This document shows, in pieces, positions 38,682-46,826 of a stretch of DNA of 50,102 nucleotides; the first letter of the stretch is position 1; each line of letters starts with the position of its first letter. The DNA is taken from contig DASQJJ010000079.1 in the NCBI GenBank assembly GCA_035631115.1, forward strand, positions 1 through 50,102. The letters run 5' to 3'. The notes beneath the pieces were generated by a model. It saw only the letters and a program-made list of their open reading frames with translations. It was not told the DNA's origin and did no database searches. Source of the DNA: DASQJJ01 sp035631115. GTDB lineage: Bacteria; Patescibacteriota; Microgenomatia; Levybacterales; UBA12049. Made by a program: the position numbers and the translations under genes.

Positions 38682-39455
38682 ATGAGAATAGCTACTTGGA
38701 ATATTGCGGGGGGTAGGACGTATCTTGGCCATCATCCAGAAGCATTGCCGTATGGATATGGAAAAGAGAATTTGTCATATTTTACACAAAATTTAGGAAG
38801 AGCAAGGCCAGATATTGCGGTACTCCAAGAAGTGCATACACCAAAAGTTGGCGGAATATCTCAAGCAGAAAGTATTGCAAATACATTAGGGTTTCATACA
38901 ACAAAGCCTATTCCTTACGACAATTCTCATATTCAACCAGACCAGCACCTTTCCCTTGCAACGGTTAGTGCGTCTCCTATAGAGCAAGGCCAATTTTATA
39001 CATTACCTCATCTTAACCTTTCCATAACAAGACCGAATGGAGATGTATGGACTCCATTTAACCCGACAGGATTTCATGTGGTGGAGGTTGACCATGAAGG
39101 ACAAAAAGTACAAGTTGTTAATACTCACTTACATCCATTCCATTATTTTGAGAGAGACTTTGCAGAGTCAGAATTTGAAGAATATAGAAGGGCAATTAGT
39201 GATTTTTTCTTATCACTTTCGAATAGACCAACGGTTATTGCAGGAGATTTTAATTATGCGAATTTACAGACATTATTACCAGATGTATTTGAGAAAGGTG
39301 GATATACAGATGCATTTTCTCGCTCAACAACGCCAGAGAAAGGTCAGCAAGACCATATTCTTTTTTCACGACATTTTCAGCTAGATAATGCAGATGTGCA
39401 AAGGGGCAGTGCAGATCATTATCTTTGTCTTGCAGATGTATCTCTAAGACGATAG
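38682..39455 (+). CDS. Endonuclease/exonuclease/phosphatase-family protein under TPP riboswitch control
   Basis: The 257-residue protein has all EEP superfamily blocks: 'RIATWNIAGGR' at the N-terminus, 'DIAVLQEVHTP' (metal-binding Glu), 'VQVVNTHLHPF' (His), 'PTVIAGDFNYAN' (Asp/Asn) and the terminal 'QQDHILFS...SADHYL' with catalytic Asp-His. Members cut phosphodiesters or phosphomonoesters with Mg2+. No signal peptide is seen, so it is cytoplasmic. The riboswitch directly in front indicates a thiamine-related role, for instance removal of phosphate from a thiamine compound; this is inference from regulation only. Confidence 0.9.
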   Translation: MRIATWNIAGGRTYLGHHPEALPYGYGKENLSYFTQNLGRARPDIAVLQEVHTPKVGGISQAESIANTLGFHTTKPIPYDNSHIQPDQHLSLATVSASPIEQGQFYTLPHLNLSITRPNGDVWTPFNPTGFHVVEVDHEGQKVQVVNTHLHPFHYFERDFAESEFEEYRRAISDFFLSLSNRPTVIAGDFNYANLQTLLPDVFEKGGYTDAFSRSTTPEKGQQDHILFSRHFQLDNADVQRGSADHYLCLADVSLRR

Positions 39456-39459
39456 CTAA

Positions 39460-39489
39460 TTGACAAACATTTTTTGCTGTGCTTATATA
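39460..39489 (+). promoter_or_regulatory. Promoter of the secreted COG4315-like gene
   Basis: TTGACA (39460-39465), an 18-base spacer and TATATA (39484-39489) precede the ATG at 39499. An overlapping TATACT (39486-39491) stands seven bases before the ATG. The TTG of the -35 box is in frame with the gene and can be mistaken for its start. Confidence 0.6.
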
Positions 39490-39498
39490 CTACTAAGC

Positions 39499-39972
39499 AT
39501 GAAAAAGCTTTGGTTTCTTCTTCTGGTAGTCCTTCTTATTGTTGTTGCGTATTTCTTTCGATTTCAAATAAAAGCTCTTTTTAGTCCAAAGGCTCAGGTA
39601 CCTACTCCAACAGTTGCAGTGTCCCCAACCATTGCCACTATTCCAACCAGTAATATTTACGTAACCAAAACAGATTCCGAAAAGGGAGCGTACATGGCAG
39701 ATTTCGCAGGAATGACATTGTATACATTCGATAAAGACACGCAAGGAGTAAGCAATTGTTACAATGCGTGTGCAACAGCATGGCCTCCTTATATATCTGG
39801 TGCAGAAGCACAAGGAAGTCTTCCTGAGAATATTACTCTTGTTACTCGTACCGATGGATCTAAGCAATTTGCCTGGAGAGGAATGCCTTTGTATTACTAT
39901 GCAAAAGATACAAAAGTTGGGGACATAACAGGAGATGGAGTTGGCGGTGTCTGGCATATTATAAAACAATAA
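39499..39972 (+). CDS. Membrane-anchored COG4315-type repeat protein
   Basis: The product is 157 residues from ATG 39499, with an N-terminal hydrophobic anchor (about 3-22), a Thr/Pro linker and a domain with 'GMTLYTFDKDTQGVSNCYNACATAWPPY' (two Cys, WPP) and 'FAWRGMPLYYYAKDTKVGDITGDGVGGVWHI'. This is the pattern of secreted proteins often annotated as putative lipoproteins of COG4315. The pair of motifs suggests a heme- or redox-related extracellular domain, but function is unknown. Three bases separate it from the next gene. Confidence 0.8.
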   Translation: MKKLWFLLLVVLLIVVAYFFRFQIKALFSPKAQVPTPTVAVSPTIATIPTSNIYVTKTDSEKGAYMADFAGMTLYTFDKDTQGVSNCYNACATAWPPYISGAEAQGSLPENITLVTRTDGSKQFAWRGMPLYYYAKDTKVGDITGDGVGGVWHIIKQ

Positions 39973-39975
39973 ATA

Positions 39976-40188
39976 ATGAATTACGTTGACGAGCTTGAGC
40001 GCAGAGGAAAATGGGAAGCACAAGTAATTGACGCACAATTAGATGATCTTACGCAGAGAGGAAAAAGGGATCATGCTGCTTTAATGAGAGATGAACAGGG
40101 ACGCCATGATCTTGGAACAAGACAATCAGAGGCATTAGCTACACAGCGGCGTTATCTTAACCGGGCGAATGGCTCTCAGGCTGCATAA
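39976..40188 (+). CDS. Hypothetical small charged protein
   Basis: The 70-residue protein was not recognised: very rich in Arg, Asp, Glu and Gln, without hydrophobic segments, predicted helical. It starts three bases after the previous stop and overlaps the start of the phospholipase D-like gene by 20 bases, so it looks like the middle gene of a small operon. Confidence 0.5.
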   Translation: MNYVDELERRGKWEAQVIDAQLDDLTQRGKRDHAALMRDEQGRHDLGTRQSEALATQRRYLNRANGSQAA

Positions 40189-41194
40189 ATCTATCGTGAG
40201 TTTTCTAAGAAAGCGATCATTTCTTCTTATTGCTCTGCTTCTTGTTTACTCTGCATTTTTCTTTACTCATCTTCATCACACACGACCAACACCTGTCTTA
40301 GGGGTTTCTACCAACCTTTTTCTTTTTGAAGAGCCTGTTGCAGGAAAAGATCCAATTGTTTCTGCAATCAATATGTCAACAAAAGAAGTGGATATGGAAG
40401 TGTATTTATTGTCGGATAAAGATGTTGTTGCGAGTCTTTTTGCTGCATGTCAAAGAGGGGTTGTGGTACGGGTAATGCTTGAAGAGCATCCATTTGGCGG
40501 GGGAAATGTAAATCAAAAAAGTAAGCAAGCCTTTGATAATTCTTGTGTGCATATGCAATGGACAAATCCTGCATATTCTCTTACTCATGAAAAAACAATT
40601 GTTGTAGACAATAGCGAGGTTTTTATTCTTAATCAAAATCTTACAACAAGCTCATTTACAAAAAATAGAGAATTTGATGTTGTAGACGCAAATAGCGTAG
40701 ACATCTTGGAAATAAAAAAGATTTTTGATGCAGATTGGAATAGGACGAGCTTTTCTCAAACAAATGATAACCTTGTTGTAAGTCCCAATTCATCCCGGGA
40801 GAAATTATCTGCCCTTCTTTCTTCCAGTACAAAAAACATAGATATAGAAATGGAAGTTGTTGATGATCCAGATATTATTCATTTACTTAAGAGTAAAGCA
40901 AACACCGTTATTATTAGACTTATTATCCCAAGCATTTCTCAAATTTCTGCAAATAAAAAAGCAATGGTACTTCTACAGCAAAGTGGCATTTTGGTAAAGA
41001 CTTTAAAAATTCCATATATTCATGCAAAACTTATTCTCGTAGACGATAAAAAAGCATACATTGGATCTATAAATTTTACAACGCAAAGTATGGATAGTAA
41101 CCGTGAGGTAGGAATCATACTGTCACAACAAGATAGTATTGGACAATTAAACCAAGATTTTTCCGAAGATTGGGAGAAAGCAACGCAGCTGTAA
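40169..41194 (+). CDS. Phospholipase D-family protein, membrane-anchored
   Basis: The 341-residue protein has an N-terminal signal anchor (about 17-33) and two PLD units. The first HKD motif is His140-x-Lys142-x4-Asp147 ('THEKTIVVD'), followed by NQN instead of GSxN. The second is His285-x-Lys287-x4-Asp292 ('IHAKLILVDD'), followed by 'GSINFT'. Both catalytic motifs are complete, so it should hydrolyse a phosphodiester, either lipid or nucleic acid, outside the membrane. An extracellular nuclease for DNA uptake is attractive in CPR bacteria, but lipase activity cannot be excluded. Confidence 0.85.
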   Translation: MALRLHKSIVSFLRKRSFLLIALLLVYSAFFFTHLHHTRPTPVLGVSTNLFLFEEPVAGKDPIVSAINMSTKEVDMEVYLLSDKDVVASLFAACQRGVVVRVMLEEHPFGGGNVNQKSKQAFDNSCVHMQWTNPAYSLTHEKTIVVDNSEVFILNQNLTTSSFTKNREFDVVDANSVDILEIKKIFDADWNRTSFSQTNDNLVVSPNSSREKLSALLSSSTKNIDIEMEVVDDPDIIHLLKSKANTVIIRLIIPSISQISANKKAMVLLQQSGILVKTLKIPYIHAKLILVDDKKAYIGSINFTTQSMDSNREVGIILSQQDSIGQLNQDFSEDWEKATQL

Positions 41195-41229
41195 TAAATC
41201 CTTTTCAGGAAATCTTCAGCAAATCTTGC

Positions 41230-41235
41230 TATACT
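41230..41235 (+). promoter_or_regulatory. Leaderless -10 element of the two-component/efflux operon
   Basis: TATACT followed by six bases (CCAGGG) and the ATG at 41242. It favours this ATG over an in-frame start at 41170 inside the previous gene. Confidence 0.6.
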
Positions 41236-41241
41236 CCAGGG

Positions 41242-41916
41242 ATGAAAATTCTTCTTGTAGAAGATGAGCATAAAATTGCGAATGCCATTAGAGTAGGATT
41301 AATACAAGAGCATTTTACTGTAGATGTTGCCTATGATGGTGCCACAGGATACGATATGGCAACAGAAGATGGATATAATCTTATTATTCTTGACAGACTT
41401 CTTCCTAAGATGGATGGACTCACTATTTGTAAAAAACTTCGCAAAAGTGGAAAACATACACCTATTCTTCTTCTTACAGCAAAAGGACAAATAAGCGATA
41501 GAGTCGAAGGATTACAATCTGGAGCAGATGACTATCTTACAAAGCCTTTTGCATTCGAAGAATTATTAGCTCGTGTCCATGCGCTGCTTCGAAGACCCCA
41601 GCAACTTGCATCTACAAGATATACGGTAGACACATTATCGTTGGATACTGTCTCGTATGAAGTAACGCGGAGTGGTAAGAAAATTTCCCTTTCTGCAAAA
41701 GAGTTTGCTCTTTTAGAATATTTACTTAGGCATGTAAATACTATTGTTAAAAAAGAGCAAATCATTCAACATGTCTGGAATTATGACACAAATATTTTAC
41801 CCAACACAATAGAAGTATTTATTGGATACTTGCGAAATAAAATTGACAAGCCTTTTCCAAAAGAAAAAAATCTTATCAAAACCGTAAGAGGATTTGGATA
41901 TAAGATAGAAGAATAA
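41242..41916 (+). CDS. OmpR-family response regulator
   Basis: The 224-residue protein starts 'KILLVEDEHKIANAIRVGL'. The receiver domain has phospho-acceptor Asp51 ('LIILDRLLPKMDG') and the conserved Lys in 'GADDYLTKPF'. The C-terminal winged helix has 'LSLDTVSYEV', 'LSAKEFALLEYLL' and 'IKTVRGFGYKIEE'. It forms an operon with the histidine kinase (two bases apart) and probably controls the efflux pump genes downstream. Confidence 0.95.
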   Translation: MKILLVEDEHKIANAIRVGLIQEHFTVDVAYDGATGYDMATEDGYNLIILDRLLPKMDGLTICKKLRKSGKHTPILLLTAKGQISDRVEGLQSGADDYLTKPFAFEELLARVHALLRRPQQLASTRYTVDTLSLDTVSYEVTRSGKKISLSAKEFALLEYLLRHVNTIVKKEQIIQHVWNYDTNILPNTIEVFIGYLRNKIDKPFPKEKNLIKTVRGFGYKIEE

Positions 41917-41918
41917 GT

Positions 41919-42953
41919 ATGTTTTATAACGCAAGAATAAAATTAACCCTGTGGTATTTACTGATTATTATGACTATCAGTATTGCGTTTAGTGTTTTTA
42001 TTTACACAGGATCTAATCATGAATTTGATAGAATTCTTCGTATTCAGAGGTTTCGCATAGAGCATCCAGTTAATATAGATTCTAGAAATGTTTTTTGGCA
42101 GAAGCTTCCAGGTCCATTAGAGTCTGCAGATGTTGATGATGCAAAATCACGCGTATTAGTAAGCCTTATTGGTATTAATAGTATTATTTTTCTTGTATCT
42201 TCACTGCTAGGCTATTTCTTAGCTGGCCTTACCTTAAAGCCAATTAAAAAAATGGTAGATGAGCAAAACCAATTTGTTACTGATGCATCGCATGAGTTGC
42301 GGACTCCTCTTACATCGCTTCGTACAGAAATAGAAGTAGCACTGCGAAGTAAGACACTATCCATTACAGAGGCAAAAAAACTTTTGGAAAGCAACTTGGA
42401 GGATGTTGTTGCGCTGCAGACGTTATCCGATAGGCTTTTGGAATTATCCAGCGATCAGGAAATCGTGTCTTTGGATTCAGTATCACTTAATGATGCAATG
42501 AGTAGTGCATTAAAAACTGTTGCTACCATGGCAAAAGCAAAACACATAACAATTAAAAATACTACACAAGATGTATATATTAAAGGTATTTTTTCTTCTG
42601 TTGTGGAGGTGTTGGTTATTGTTTTGGATAATGCAATAAAATACAGTCCATCCAAGAGCGCGATTAAAATCTACGCAGAAAAAGATAATGGTATGGTTTC
42701 TGTTATTGTGCAAGATAAAGGAATAGGTATTTCCCAACAAGACCTCCCGCACCTTTTTGATAGATTTTATCGGGTAAATAAATCACGCTCCAAATCAGAT
42801 GTACCAGGGTATGGATTGGGTCTCTCTATTGCACAAAGAATTATGAAAATGCATAATGGGACGATTGCCATTTCCAGTAATCAGGCAAAAAGCCTGCCTG
42901 CCGGCAGGCAGGGAACAACAGTATTGGTTACATTTCCGACAGCAGAGAAATAA
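41919..42953 (+). CDS. Membrane sensor histidine kinase carrying a palindrome-encoded peptide
   Basis: The 344-residue protein has membrane helices at about 8-29 and 82-104 with only a 50-residue extracytoplasmic loop, phospho-acceptor His125 ('DASHELRTPLTSL'), an ATPase domain with 'VLDNAIKYSPSKSAIKI', 'VQDKGIGISQQDLPHLFDRFYRV' and 'GYGLGLSIAQRIMKMHNG'. There is no clear full HAMP domain. Between the last two strands (about residues 325-332) lies SLPAGRQG, encoded by a 20-bp palindrome, which looks like an inserted element in a surface loop. It pairs with the regulator before it. Confidence 0.93.
   Translation: MFYNARIKLTLWYLLIIMTISIAFSVFIYTGSNHEFDRILRIQRFRIEHPVNIDSRNVFWQKLPGPLESADVDDAKSRVLVSLIGINSIIFLVSSLLGYFLAGLTLKPIKKMVDEQNQFVTDASHELRTPLTSLRTEIEVALRSKTLSITEAKKLLESNLEDVVALQTLSDRLLELSSDQEIVSLDSVSLNDAMSSALKTVATMAKAKHITIKNTTQDVYIKGIFSSVVEVLVIVLDNAIKYSPSKSAIKIYAEKDNGMVSVIVQDKGIGISQQDLPHLFDRFYRVNKSRSKSDVPGYGLGLSIAQRIMKMHNGTIAISSNQAKSLPAGRQGTTVLVTFPTAEK
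42893..42912. repeat. 20-bp perfect GC-rich palindrome inside the kinase gene
   Basis: CCTGCCTGCCGGCAGGCAGG is a perfect dyad inside an AT-rich coding sequence. It keeps the frame and encodes LPAGRQ. It resembles short mobile palindromic elements that insert into genes. Confidence 0.8.
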
Positions 42954-42994
42954 TCTTTCAGCTGAATCTCAGACAATGACTCTAGCATAAAAAT

Positions 42995-44296
42995 ATGAAT
43001 CTTATTAAAAGTAGTATTGCCAAGATTTCCTCAGCTCCCAGTGTAGTAAAAATAGTATGCATCGTCGTCCTAGTTGTTGCTGGATATATTGGGTACATGC
43101 GATTTTTTGCATCAAAATCAAATACTCAACAGTATCAGACAGCACAAGTAACACGAGACACGTTGGTTGTTTCTGTAAGTGAGTCTGGAGCAGTTGCTGT
43201 TGCGAATAGACAACCAGTAACAACTGGCGGAAGTGGTGTAGTAACAGAAGTAGACGTTGCAACAGGAGACAGAGTTGAGGCAGGACAGGTTATTGCAAAA
43301 GTTGCCCTTGATACGACTAGCCAACAAAAGCAGGCAGCAGCATGGGCAAGTTATCTCTCTGCAAAAAACACTTTGGCCTCTGCCCAAAACCAAATGAATA
43401 CACTTCAAGCAACTCTTTTTCAGGCAAATCAAGCATTTGTCAAAGACCGTGGGGTAATAAATCCATCTATAGACCAACAGAATGACCCAGTATACATAGA
43501 AGAAAATGCAACCTGGCTTGCTGCGGAAAACAATTATAAAAATCAGCAACAAGTCATTGCAGCAGCGGAGTCAAATGTAACCAGTGCATGGCTTTCGTAT
43601 CAGCAGCTTTCTGGAGAAATTGTTGCACCGATATCTGGAACAATAATTGATCTCACCATAACGCCTGGTATGCAAATTACCGCTCCTACCTCTACGACAA
43701 CAGTCTCTTCGCAAACCGTCGCGTCAATAAAATCAGATGGCAATCCTGTTATTGGTATTACGCTTTCAGAAATTGATGCAACAAAAGTAAAAGCTGGACA
43801 AAAAGCAACAGTAACCTTTGATGCATTTCCCAATAAGACATTCACAGGAAAAGTATTGGGCATTAATACAACAGGAAGTGTTAGTAGTGGAGTAACAAGT
43901 TATCCAGCAACTATTGTATTGGATGGTCCAAATGATGACATTTTACCCAATATGAGTGCAACAGCAAATATTATTATCCTCGTTAGGCCAGACGTTTTAC
44001 TTGTTCCATCAAGTGCAGTCCAAACAAATGGGGGACAGGCAACAGTCCGAGTACTAGAAAATAATAAGCCAGTAAATGTGGATGTAACAGTCGGGGAGTC
44101 TTCTGATACCCAAACAGAGATTGTGTCAGGACTCACTGAGGGACAAACAATTATTACTGGGACTATTGCACCCACAACAACTACATCTTCAACATCTCCA
44201 TTCGGCGGCGGGCTCCGTGGCGGATTTGGCGGAGGAAATGCAACATTTATCCGAACAGGAGGCGGCGGTGGCGCAGGCCGGGCCGTTGGAAATTGA
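42995..44296 (+). CDS. MacA/HlyD-type efflux adaptor protein
   Basis: The 433-residue protein has a membrane anchor (about 19-36), a biotinyl-lipoyl-like domain ('GGSGVVTEVDVATGDRVEAGQVIAKV'), a coiled-coil hairpin (about 105-200), the second half of the lipoyl domain ('GEIVAPISGTIIDLTITPG') and a beta-barrel ('KAGQKATVTFDAFPNKTFTGKVLG'). The last 40 residues are Gly/Thr-rich. It joins an inner-membrane MacB-type transporter. Its TGA is directly followed by the ATG of the ABC ATPase. In a single-membrane cell it would act as an extracellular adaptor. Confidence 0.92.
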   Translation: MNLIKSSIAKISSAPSVVKIVCIVVLVVAGYIGYMRFFASKSNTQQYQTAQVTRDTLVVSVSESGAVAVANRQPVTTGGSGVVTEVDVATGDRVEAGQVIAKVALDTTSQQKQAAAWASYLSAKNTLASAQNQMNTLQATLFQANQAFVKDRGVINPSIDQQNDPVYIEENATWLAAENNYKNQQQVIAAAESNVTSAWLSYQQLSGEIVAPISGTIIDLTITPGMQITAPTSTTTVSSQTVASIKSDGNPVIGITLSEIDATKVKAGQKATVTFDAFPNKTFTGKVLGINTTGSVSSGVTSYPATIVLDGPNDDILPNMSATANIIILVRPDVLLVPSSAVQTNGGQATVRVLENNKPVNVDVTVGESSDTQTEIVSGLTEGQTIITGTIAPTTTTSSTSPFGGGLRGGFGGGNATFIRTGGGGGAGRAVGN

Positions 44297-45010
44297 ATGA
44301 CGCAAAAATCAATTATACAGGTGAGCCATATCTCCAAAATATACCGTACCGAAGCAATGGAAACAGTTGCGTTGAGTGATGTTTCTTTTTCTATTACGAA
44401 AGGCGAGTTTGTTGCCATTATGGGGCCGTCGGGAAGTGGTAAGTCTACCCTTATGCATATTCTTGGCGCGCTGGATACACCAACCAAAGGAAGGTATGTA
44501 CTCGATGGAGAAAACGTAGAAAAATTATCTGACGACGAATTAGCAGATATTCGAAATAGAAAAATTGGTTTTATTTTCCAAGCCTTCAATCTTCTACCCC
44601 GAACTACTATTTTGCAAAACGTTATGTTGCCTATGCGATATGGTGGTATCCCACTGGAAGAGCGGAAAAAAATAGCAACAAAATACATTGAAATGGTCGG
44701 ACTAAGCAGTCGAATCAATCATACGTCCAATCAAATTTCCGGTGGACAGCAGCAGCGTGTTGCTATAGCACGGGCATTGGTTATGAATCCATCGCTATTA
44801 TTGGCAGACGAGCCAACCGGAAATATCGCATCTGCTCAGGCCGAGGAAGTTATGGCAATCTTTCAAAAAATTAATGCAGAAGGACATACAATTGTCATGA
44901 TTACTCATGAGCCAGACATAGCAGCACATAGCAAACGGATAATTTCTATGAAAGATGGAAAGATTATTGATGACGCAGATAATAAGCAGCAAAAAATAGC
45001 ACACCATTAG
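44297..45010 (+). CDS. MacB-type ABC transporter ATP-binding protein
   Basis: The 237-residue protein has Walker A GPSGSGKST, the Q-loop 'IFQAFNLLP', the signature 'SGGQQQRVAIARAL', Walker B 'LLLADEPTGNI' and the H-loop 'VMITHEPDIA'. It belongs to the LolD/MacB family. It starts directly after the adaptor stop. A 272-residue minus-strand frame overlapping here is only a shadow. Confidence 0.95.
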   Translation: MTQKSIIQVSHISKIYRTEAMETVALSDVSFSITKGEFVAIMGPSGSGKSTLMHILGALDTPTKGRYVLDGENVEKLSDDELADIRNRKIGFIFQAFNLLPRTTILQNVMLPMRYGGIPLEERKKIATKYIEMVGLSSRINHTSNQISGGQQQRVAIARALVMNPSLLLADEPTGNIASAQAEEVMAIFQKINAEGHTIVMITHEPDIAAHSKRIISMKDGKIIDDADNKQQKIAHH

Positions 45011-45014
45011 ATAG

Positions 45015-46253
45015 ATGGTAAACAGTATGCAAGAAGTTTTAGAACTAATTACAGAAAGTATACAGACATTAACAGTGAATAAGCTGCGTACGGGCCTTGC
45101 AGTTTTAGGTATTGTTATTGGTATAGGTAGTGTGATTGCTCTTATTTCCTTAGGACAGGCAAGTCAACAGGCAATTGCGTCTCAAATTCAATCTTTAGGA
45201 TCTAATCTTCTTACAATTAATCCCGGAAGTATTGCAACCGCAGGAATTAGAGGAGCAGCAGGGGGAGCAACGAGTCTTACGTATGATGATGCAAAAGCAA
45301 TTCAGACTTCCCCTCATGTTACAACAATTGCCTATGTTGCACCACAAGTGTCTCGCCGCGCACAGGTAACTGCGGGAGGAAATAATACCAATACGCAGGT
45401 TATTGGGGTCACAGACAGTTATGCGCCGGTAAATACGCTTAGCATGCAGGAGGGGAATTTTATTAGCCAGCAAGATGTTATGGGTGTAGGAAAGGTTGCA
45501 GTACTTGGTCCTCAAGCAGCTGCCAATCTTTTTCCTGACGGGTCAGATCCTGTTGGTCAAACAATTCGTATAAATAAAATTGCATTTCGCGTTGTTGGCA
45601 TTACTATTGCAAAAGGAGGAAGTGGGTTTGCCAATCGAGATGATACAGTGTTTGTCCCTTTAACCTCTGCCCAGCAGCTTCTTTTTGGCATAGATTATCT
45701 TACAAGTATTTCTCTTTCTGCTAAGTCGCCAGAAGTTATGGTTGCTGCAGAAAATGAAGTTGGATATTTGCTTCTAGCAAGACATAAGTTGTCAGATCCA
45801 ACAAAAGCAGATTTTAGTATTTTGTCCCAATCAGATATTTTAAGTGCAGTAGACCAAACAACTGGGACTTTTACTGCACTACTATCTGGAGTTGCAGCAA
45901 TATCACTTTTAGTTGGTGGAATAGGCATTATGAATATTATGCTTGTAACAGTGAATGAACGTACTCGAGAAATTGGACTTCGGAAAGCATTGGGTGCTAA
46001 GAAAAAAATAATTATTACTCAATTTCTTATAGAAGCAATTATCCTAACATGCTTAGGAGGAGTTATTGGAGTTATGTTAGGAATTGCATTTTCTTATGGA
46101 TACTCTATTGTTACTGGATCTCCTTTTGTTGTCGCAGTGCAGTCTATTTTTTTGGCATTTGTTGTCTCTGCAGGTATAGGAATTCTTTTTGGATGGTATC
46201 CAGCCAATCGTGCAGCAAACTTGCAACCAATAGAAGCTTTGAGATATGAGTAA
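45015..46253 (+). CDS. MacB-type ABC transporter permease
   Basis: The 412-residue protein has the MacB/FtsX pattern: an N-terminal helix ('LRTGLAVLGIVIGIGSVIALISLG'), a long extracytoplasmic domain (about 50-280) and three C-terminal helices with 'GGIGIMNIMLVTVNERTREIGLRKALGAKKKIII' and 'YPANRAANLQPIEALRYE'. With the ATPase and adaptor it makes a tripartite-like pump for a peptide, antibiotic or lipid-like substrate. ATG at 45027 is an alternative start. Confidence 0.93.
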   Translation: MVNSMQEVLELITESIQTLTVNKLRTGLAVLGIVIGIGSVIALISLGQASQQAIASQIQSLGSNLLTINPGSIATAGIRGAAGGATSLTYDDAKAIQTSPHVTTIAYVAPQVSRRAQVTAGGNNTNTQVIGVTDSYAPVNTLSMQEGNFISQQDVMGVGKVAVLGPQAAANLFPDGSDPVGQTIRINKIAFRVVGITIAKGGSGFANRDDTVFVPLTSAQQLLFGIDYLTSISLSAKSPEVMVAAENEVGYLLLARHKLSDPTKADFSILSQSDILSAVDQTTGTFTALLSGVAAISLLVGGIGIMNIMLVTVNERTREIGLRKALGAKKKIIITQFLIEAIILTCLGGVIGVMLGIAFSYGYSIVTGSPFVVAVQSIFLAFVVSAGIGILFGWYPANRAANLQPIEALRYE

Positions 46254-46284
46254 ATTAAGTATCACGTAGTAGGTATTACGTATT

Positions 46285-46314
46285 ATGTATAAATAATTTT
46301 TTATTTTTATACAT
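46285..46314. repeat. AT-rich hairpin and TACGTATTATGTAT-type repeats
   Basis: ATGTATAAA (46285-46293) and TTTATACAT (46306-46314) form a 9-bp stem with a T-rich loop. It sits in a spacer full of related words (GTATTACGTATTATG, ATACATGATACATAC). It may terminate the efflux operon weakly or be a simple repeat. Confidence 0.4.
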
Positions 46315-46348
46315 GATACATACTACTTAATACATAATACAAAGCGAG

Positions 46349-46354
46349 AGGAGG
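46349..46354 (+). promoter_or_regulatory. Strong Shine-Dalgarno site that fixes the next start
   Basis: AGGAGG ends eight bases before ATG 46363. An alternative GTG at 46354 overlaps this site and is therefore rejected. Confidence 0.7.
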
Positions 46355-46362
46355 TGAGAAAT

Positions 46363-46818
46363 ATGCAAGTAAATAAAAATATGATAATCGCTGTACTCCT
46401 TGTTGTCTTGGCCCTGGGTGGAGGATTTTTTGCAGGTATGCAGTACCAAAAGCAAAAATCTCCAATGCTTGCAGGTGGTACAGGGAATGGTCAGTTTTTC
46501 CGAAGATTTGGTCAAAATGGCCAAAATATGCAAGCAGTAAGGCCAGTACGAGGAGAAGTGCTCAGTGTTGATGATACTGGTATGACAGTAAAAATGATGG
46601 ATGGCAGTAGTAAAATTGTTGTTGTATCAGGATCTACTGTATTTGTAAAATCATCAACTGCTGCAAAGGCAGATGTAAAATCTGGAGATACAGTCATGGT
46701 GATTGGGACACAAAATTCTGATGGATCAGTTACCGCACAAGATGTGCAGATAAATCCACCAGCAATGGGACGAGGATTTGCCCCAAGTAGTGCAACACCA
46801 ACAAGTGCTGCTCAATAA
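46363..46818 (+). CDS. Membrane-anchored DUF5666-like protein
   Basis: The 151-residue protein has a signal anchor (about 7-25) and then an OB-like beta domain, 'VRGEVLSVDDTGMTVKMMDGSSKIVVVSGSTVFVKSS' and 'VKSGDTVMVIGTQNSDGSVTAQDVQI', as in small extracytoplasmic proteins of the DUF5666 type. Function unknown. It follows the MacB permease by about 110 bases in the same direction. Confidence 0.75.
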   Translation: MQVNKNMIIAVLLVVLALGGGFFAGMQYQKQKSPMLAGGTGNGQFFRRFGQNGQNMQAVRPVRGEVLSVDDTGMTVKMMDGSSKIVVVSGSTVFVKSSTAAKADVKSGDTVMVIGTQNSDGSVTAQDVQINPPAMGRGFAPSSATPTSAAQ

Positions 46819-46826
46819 AAAATATG

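Noticed and set aside
39460..39498. TTG start for the COG4315-type protein
   Set aside because: The TTG belongs to a TTGACA -35 box; the ATG at 39499 gives a proper signal anchor and is spaced correctly from the -10 box.
43900..44718. 272-codon minus-strand frame
   Set aside because: It lies opposite the well-supported adaptor and ABC ATPase genes and its translation has no recognisable domain.
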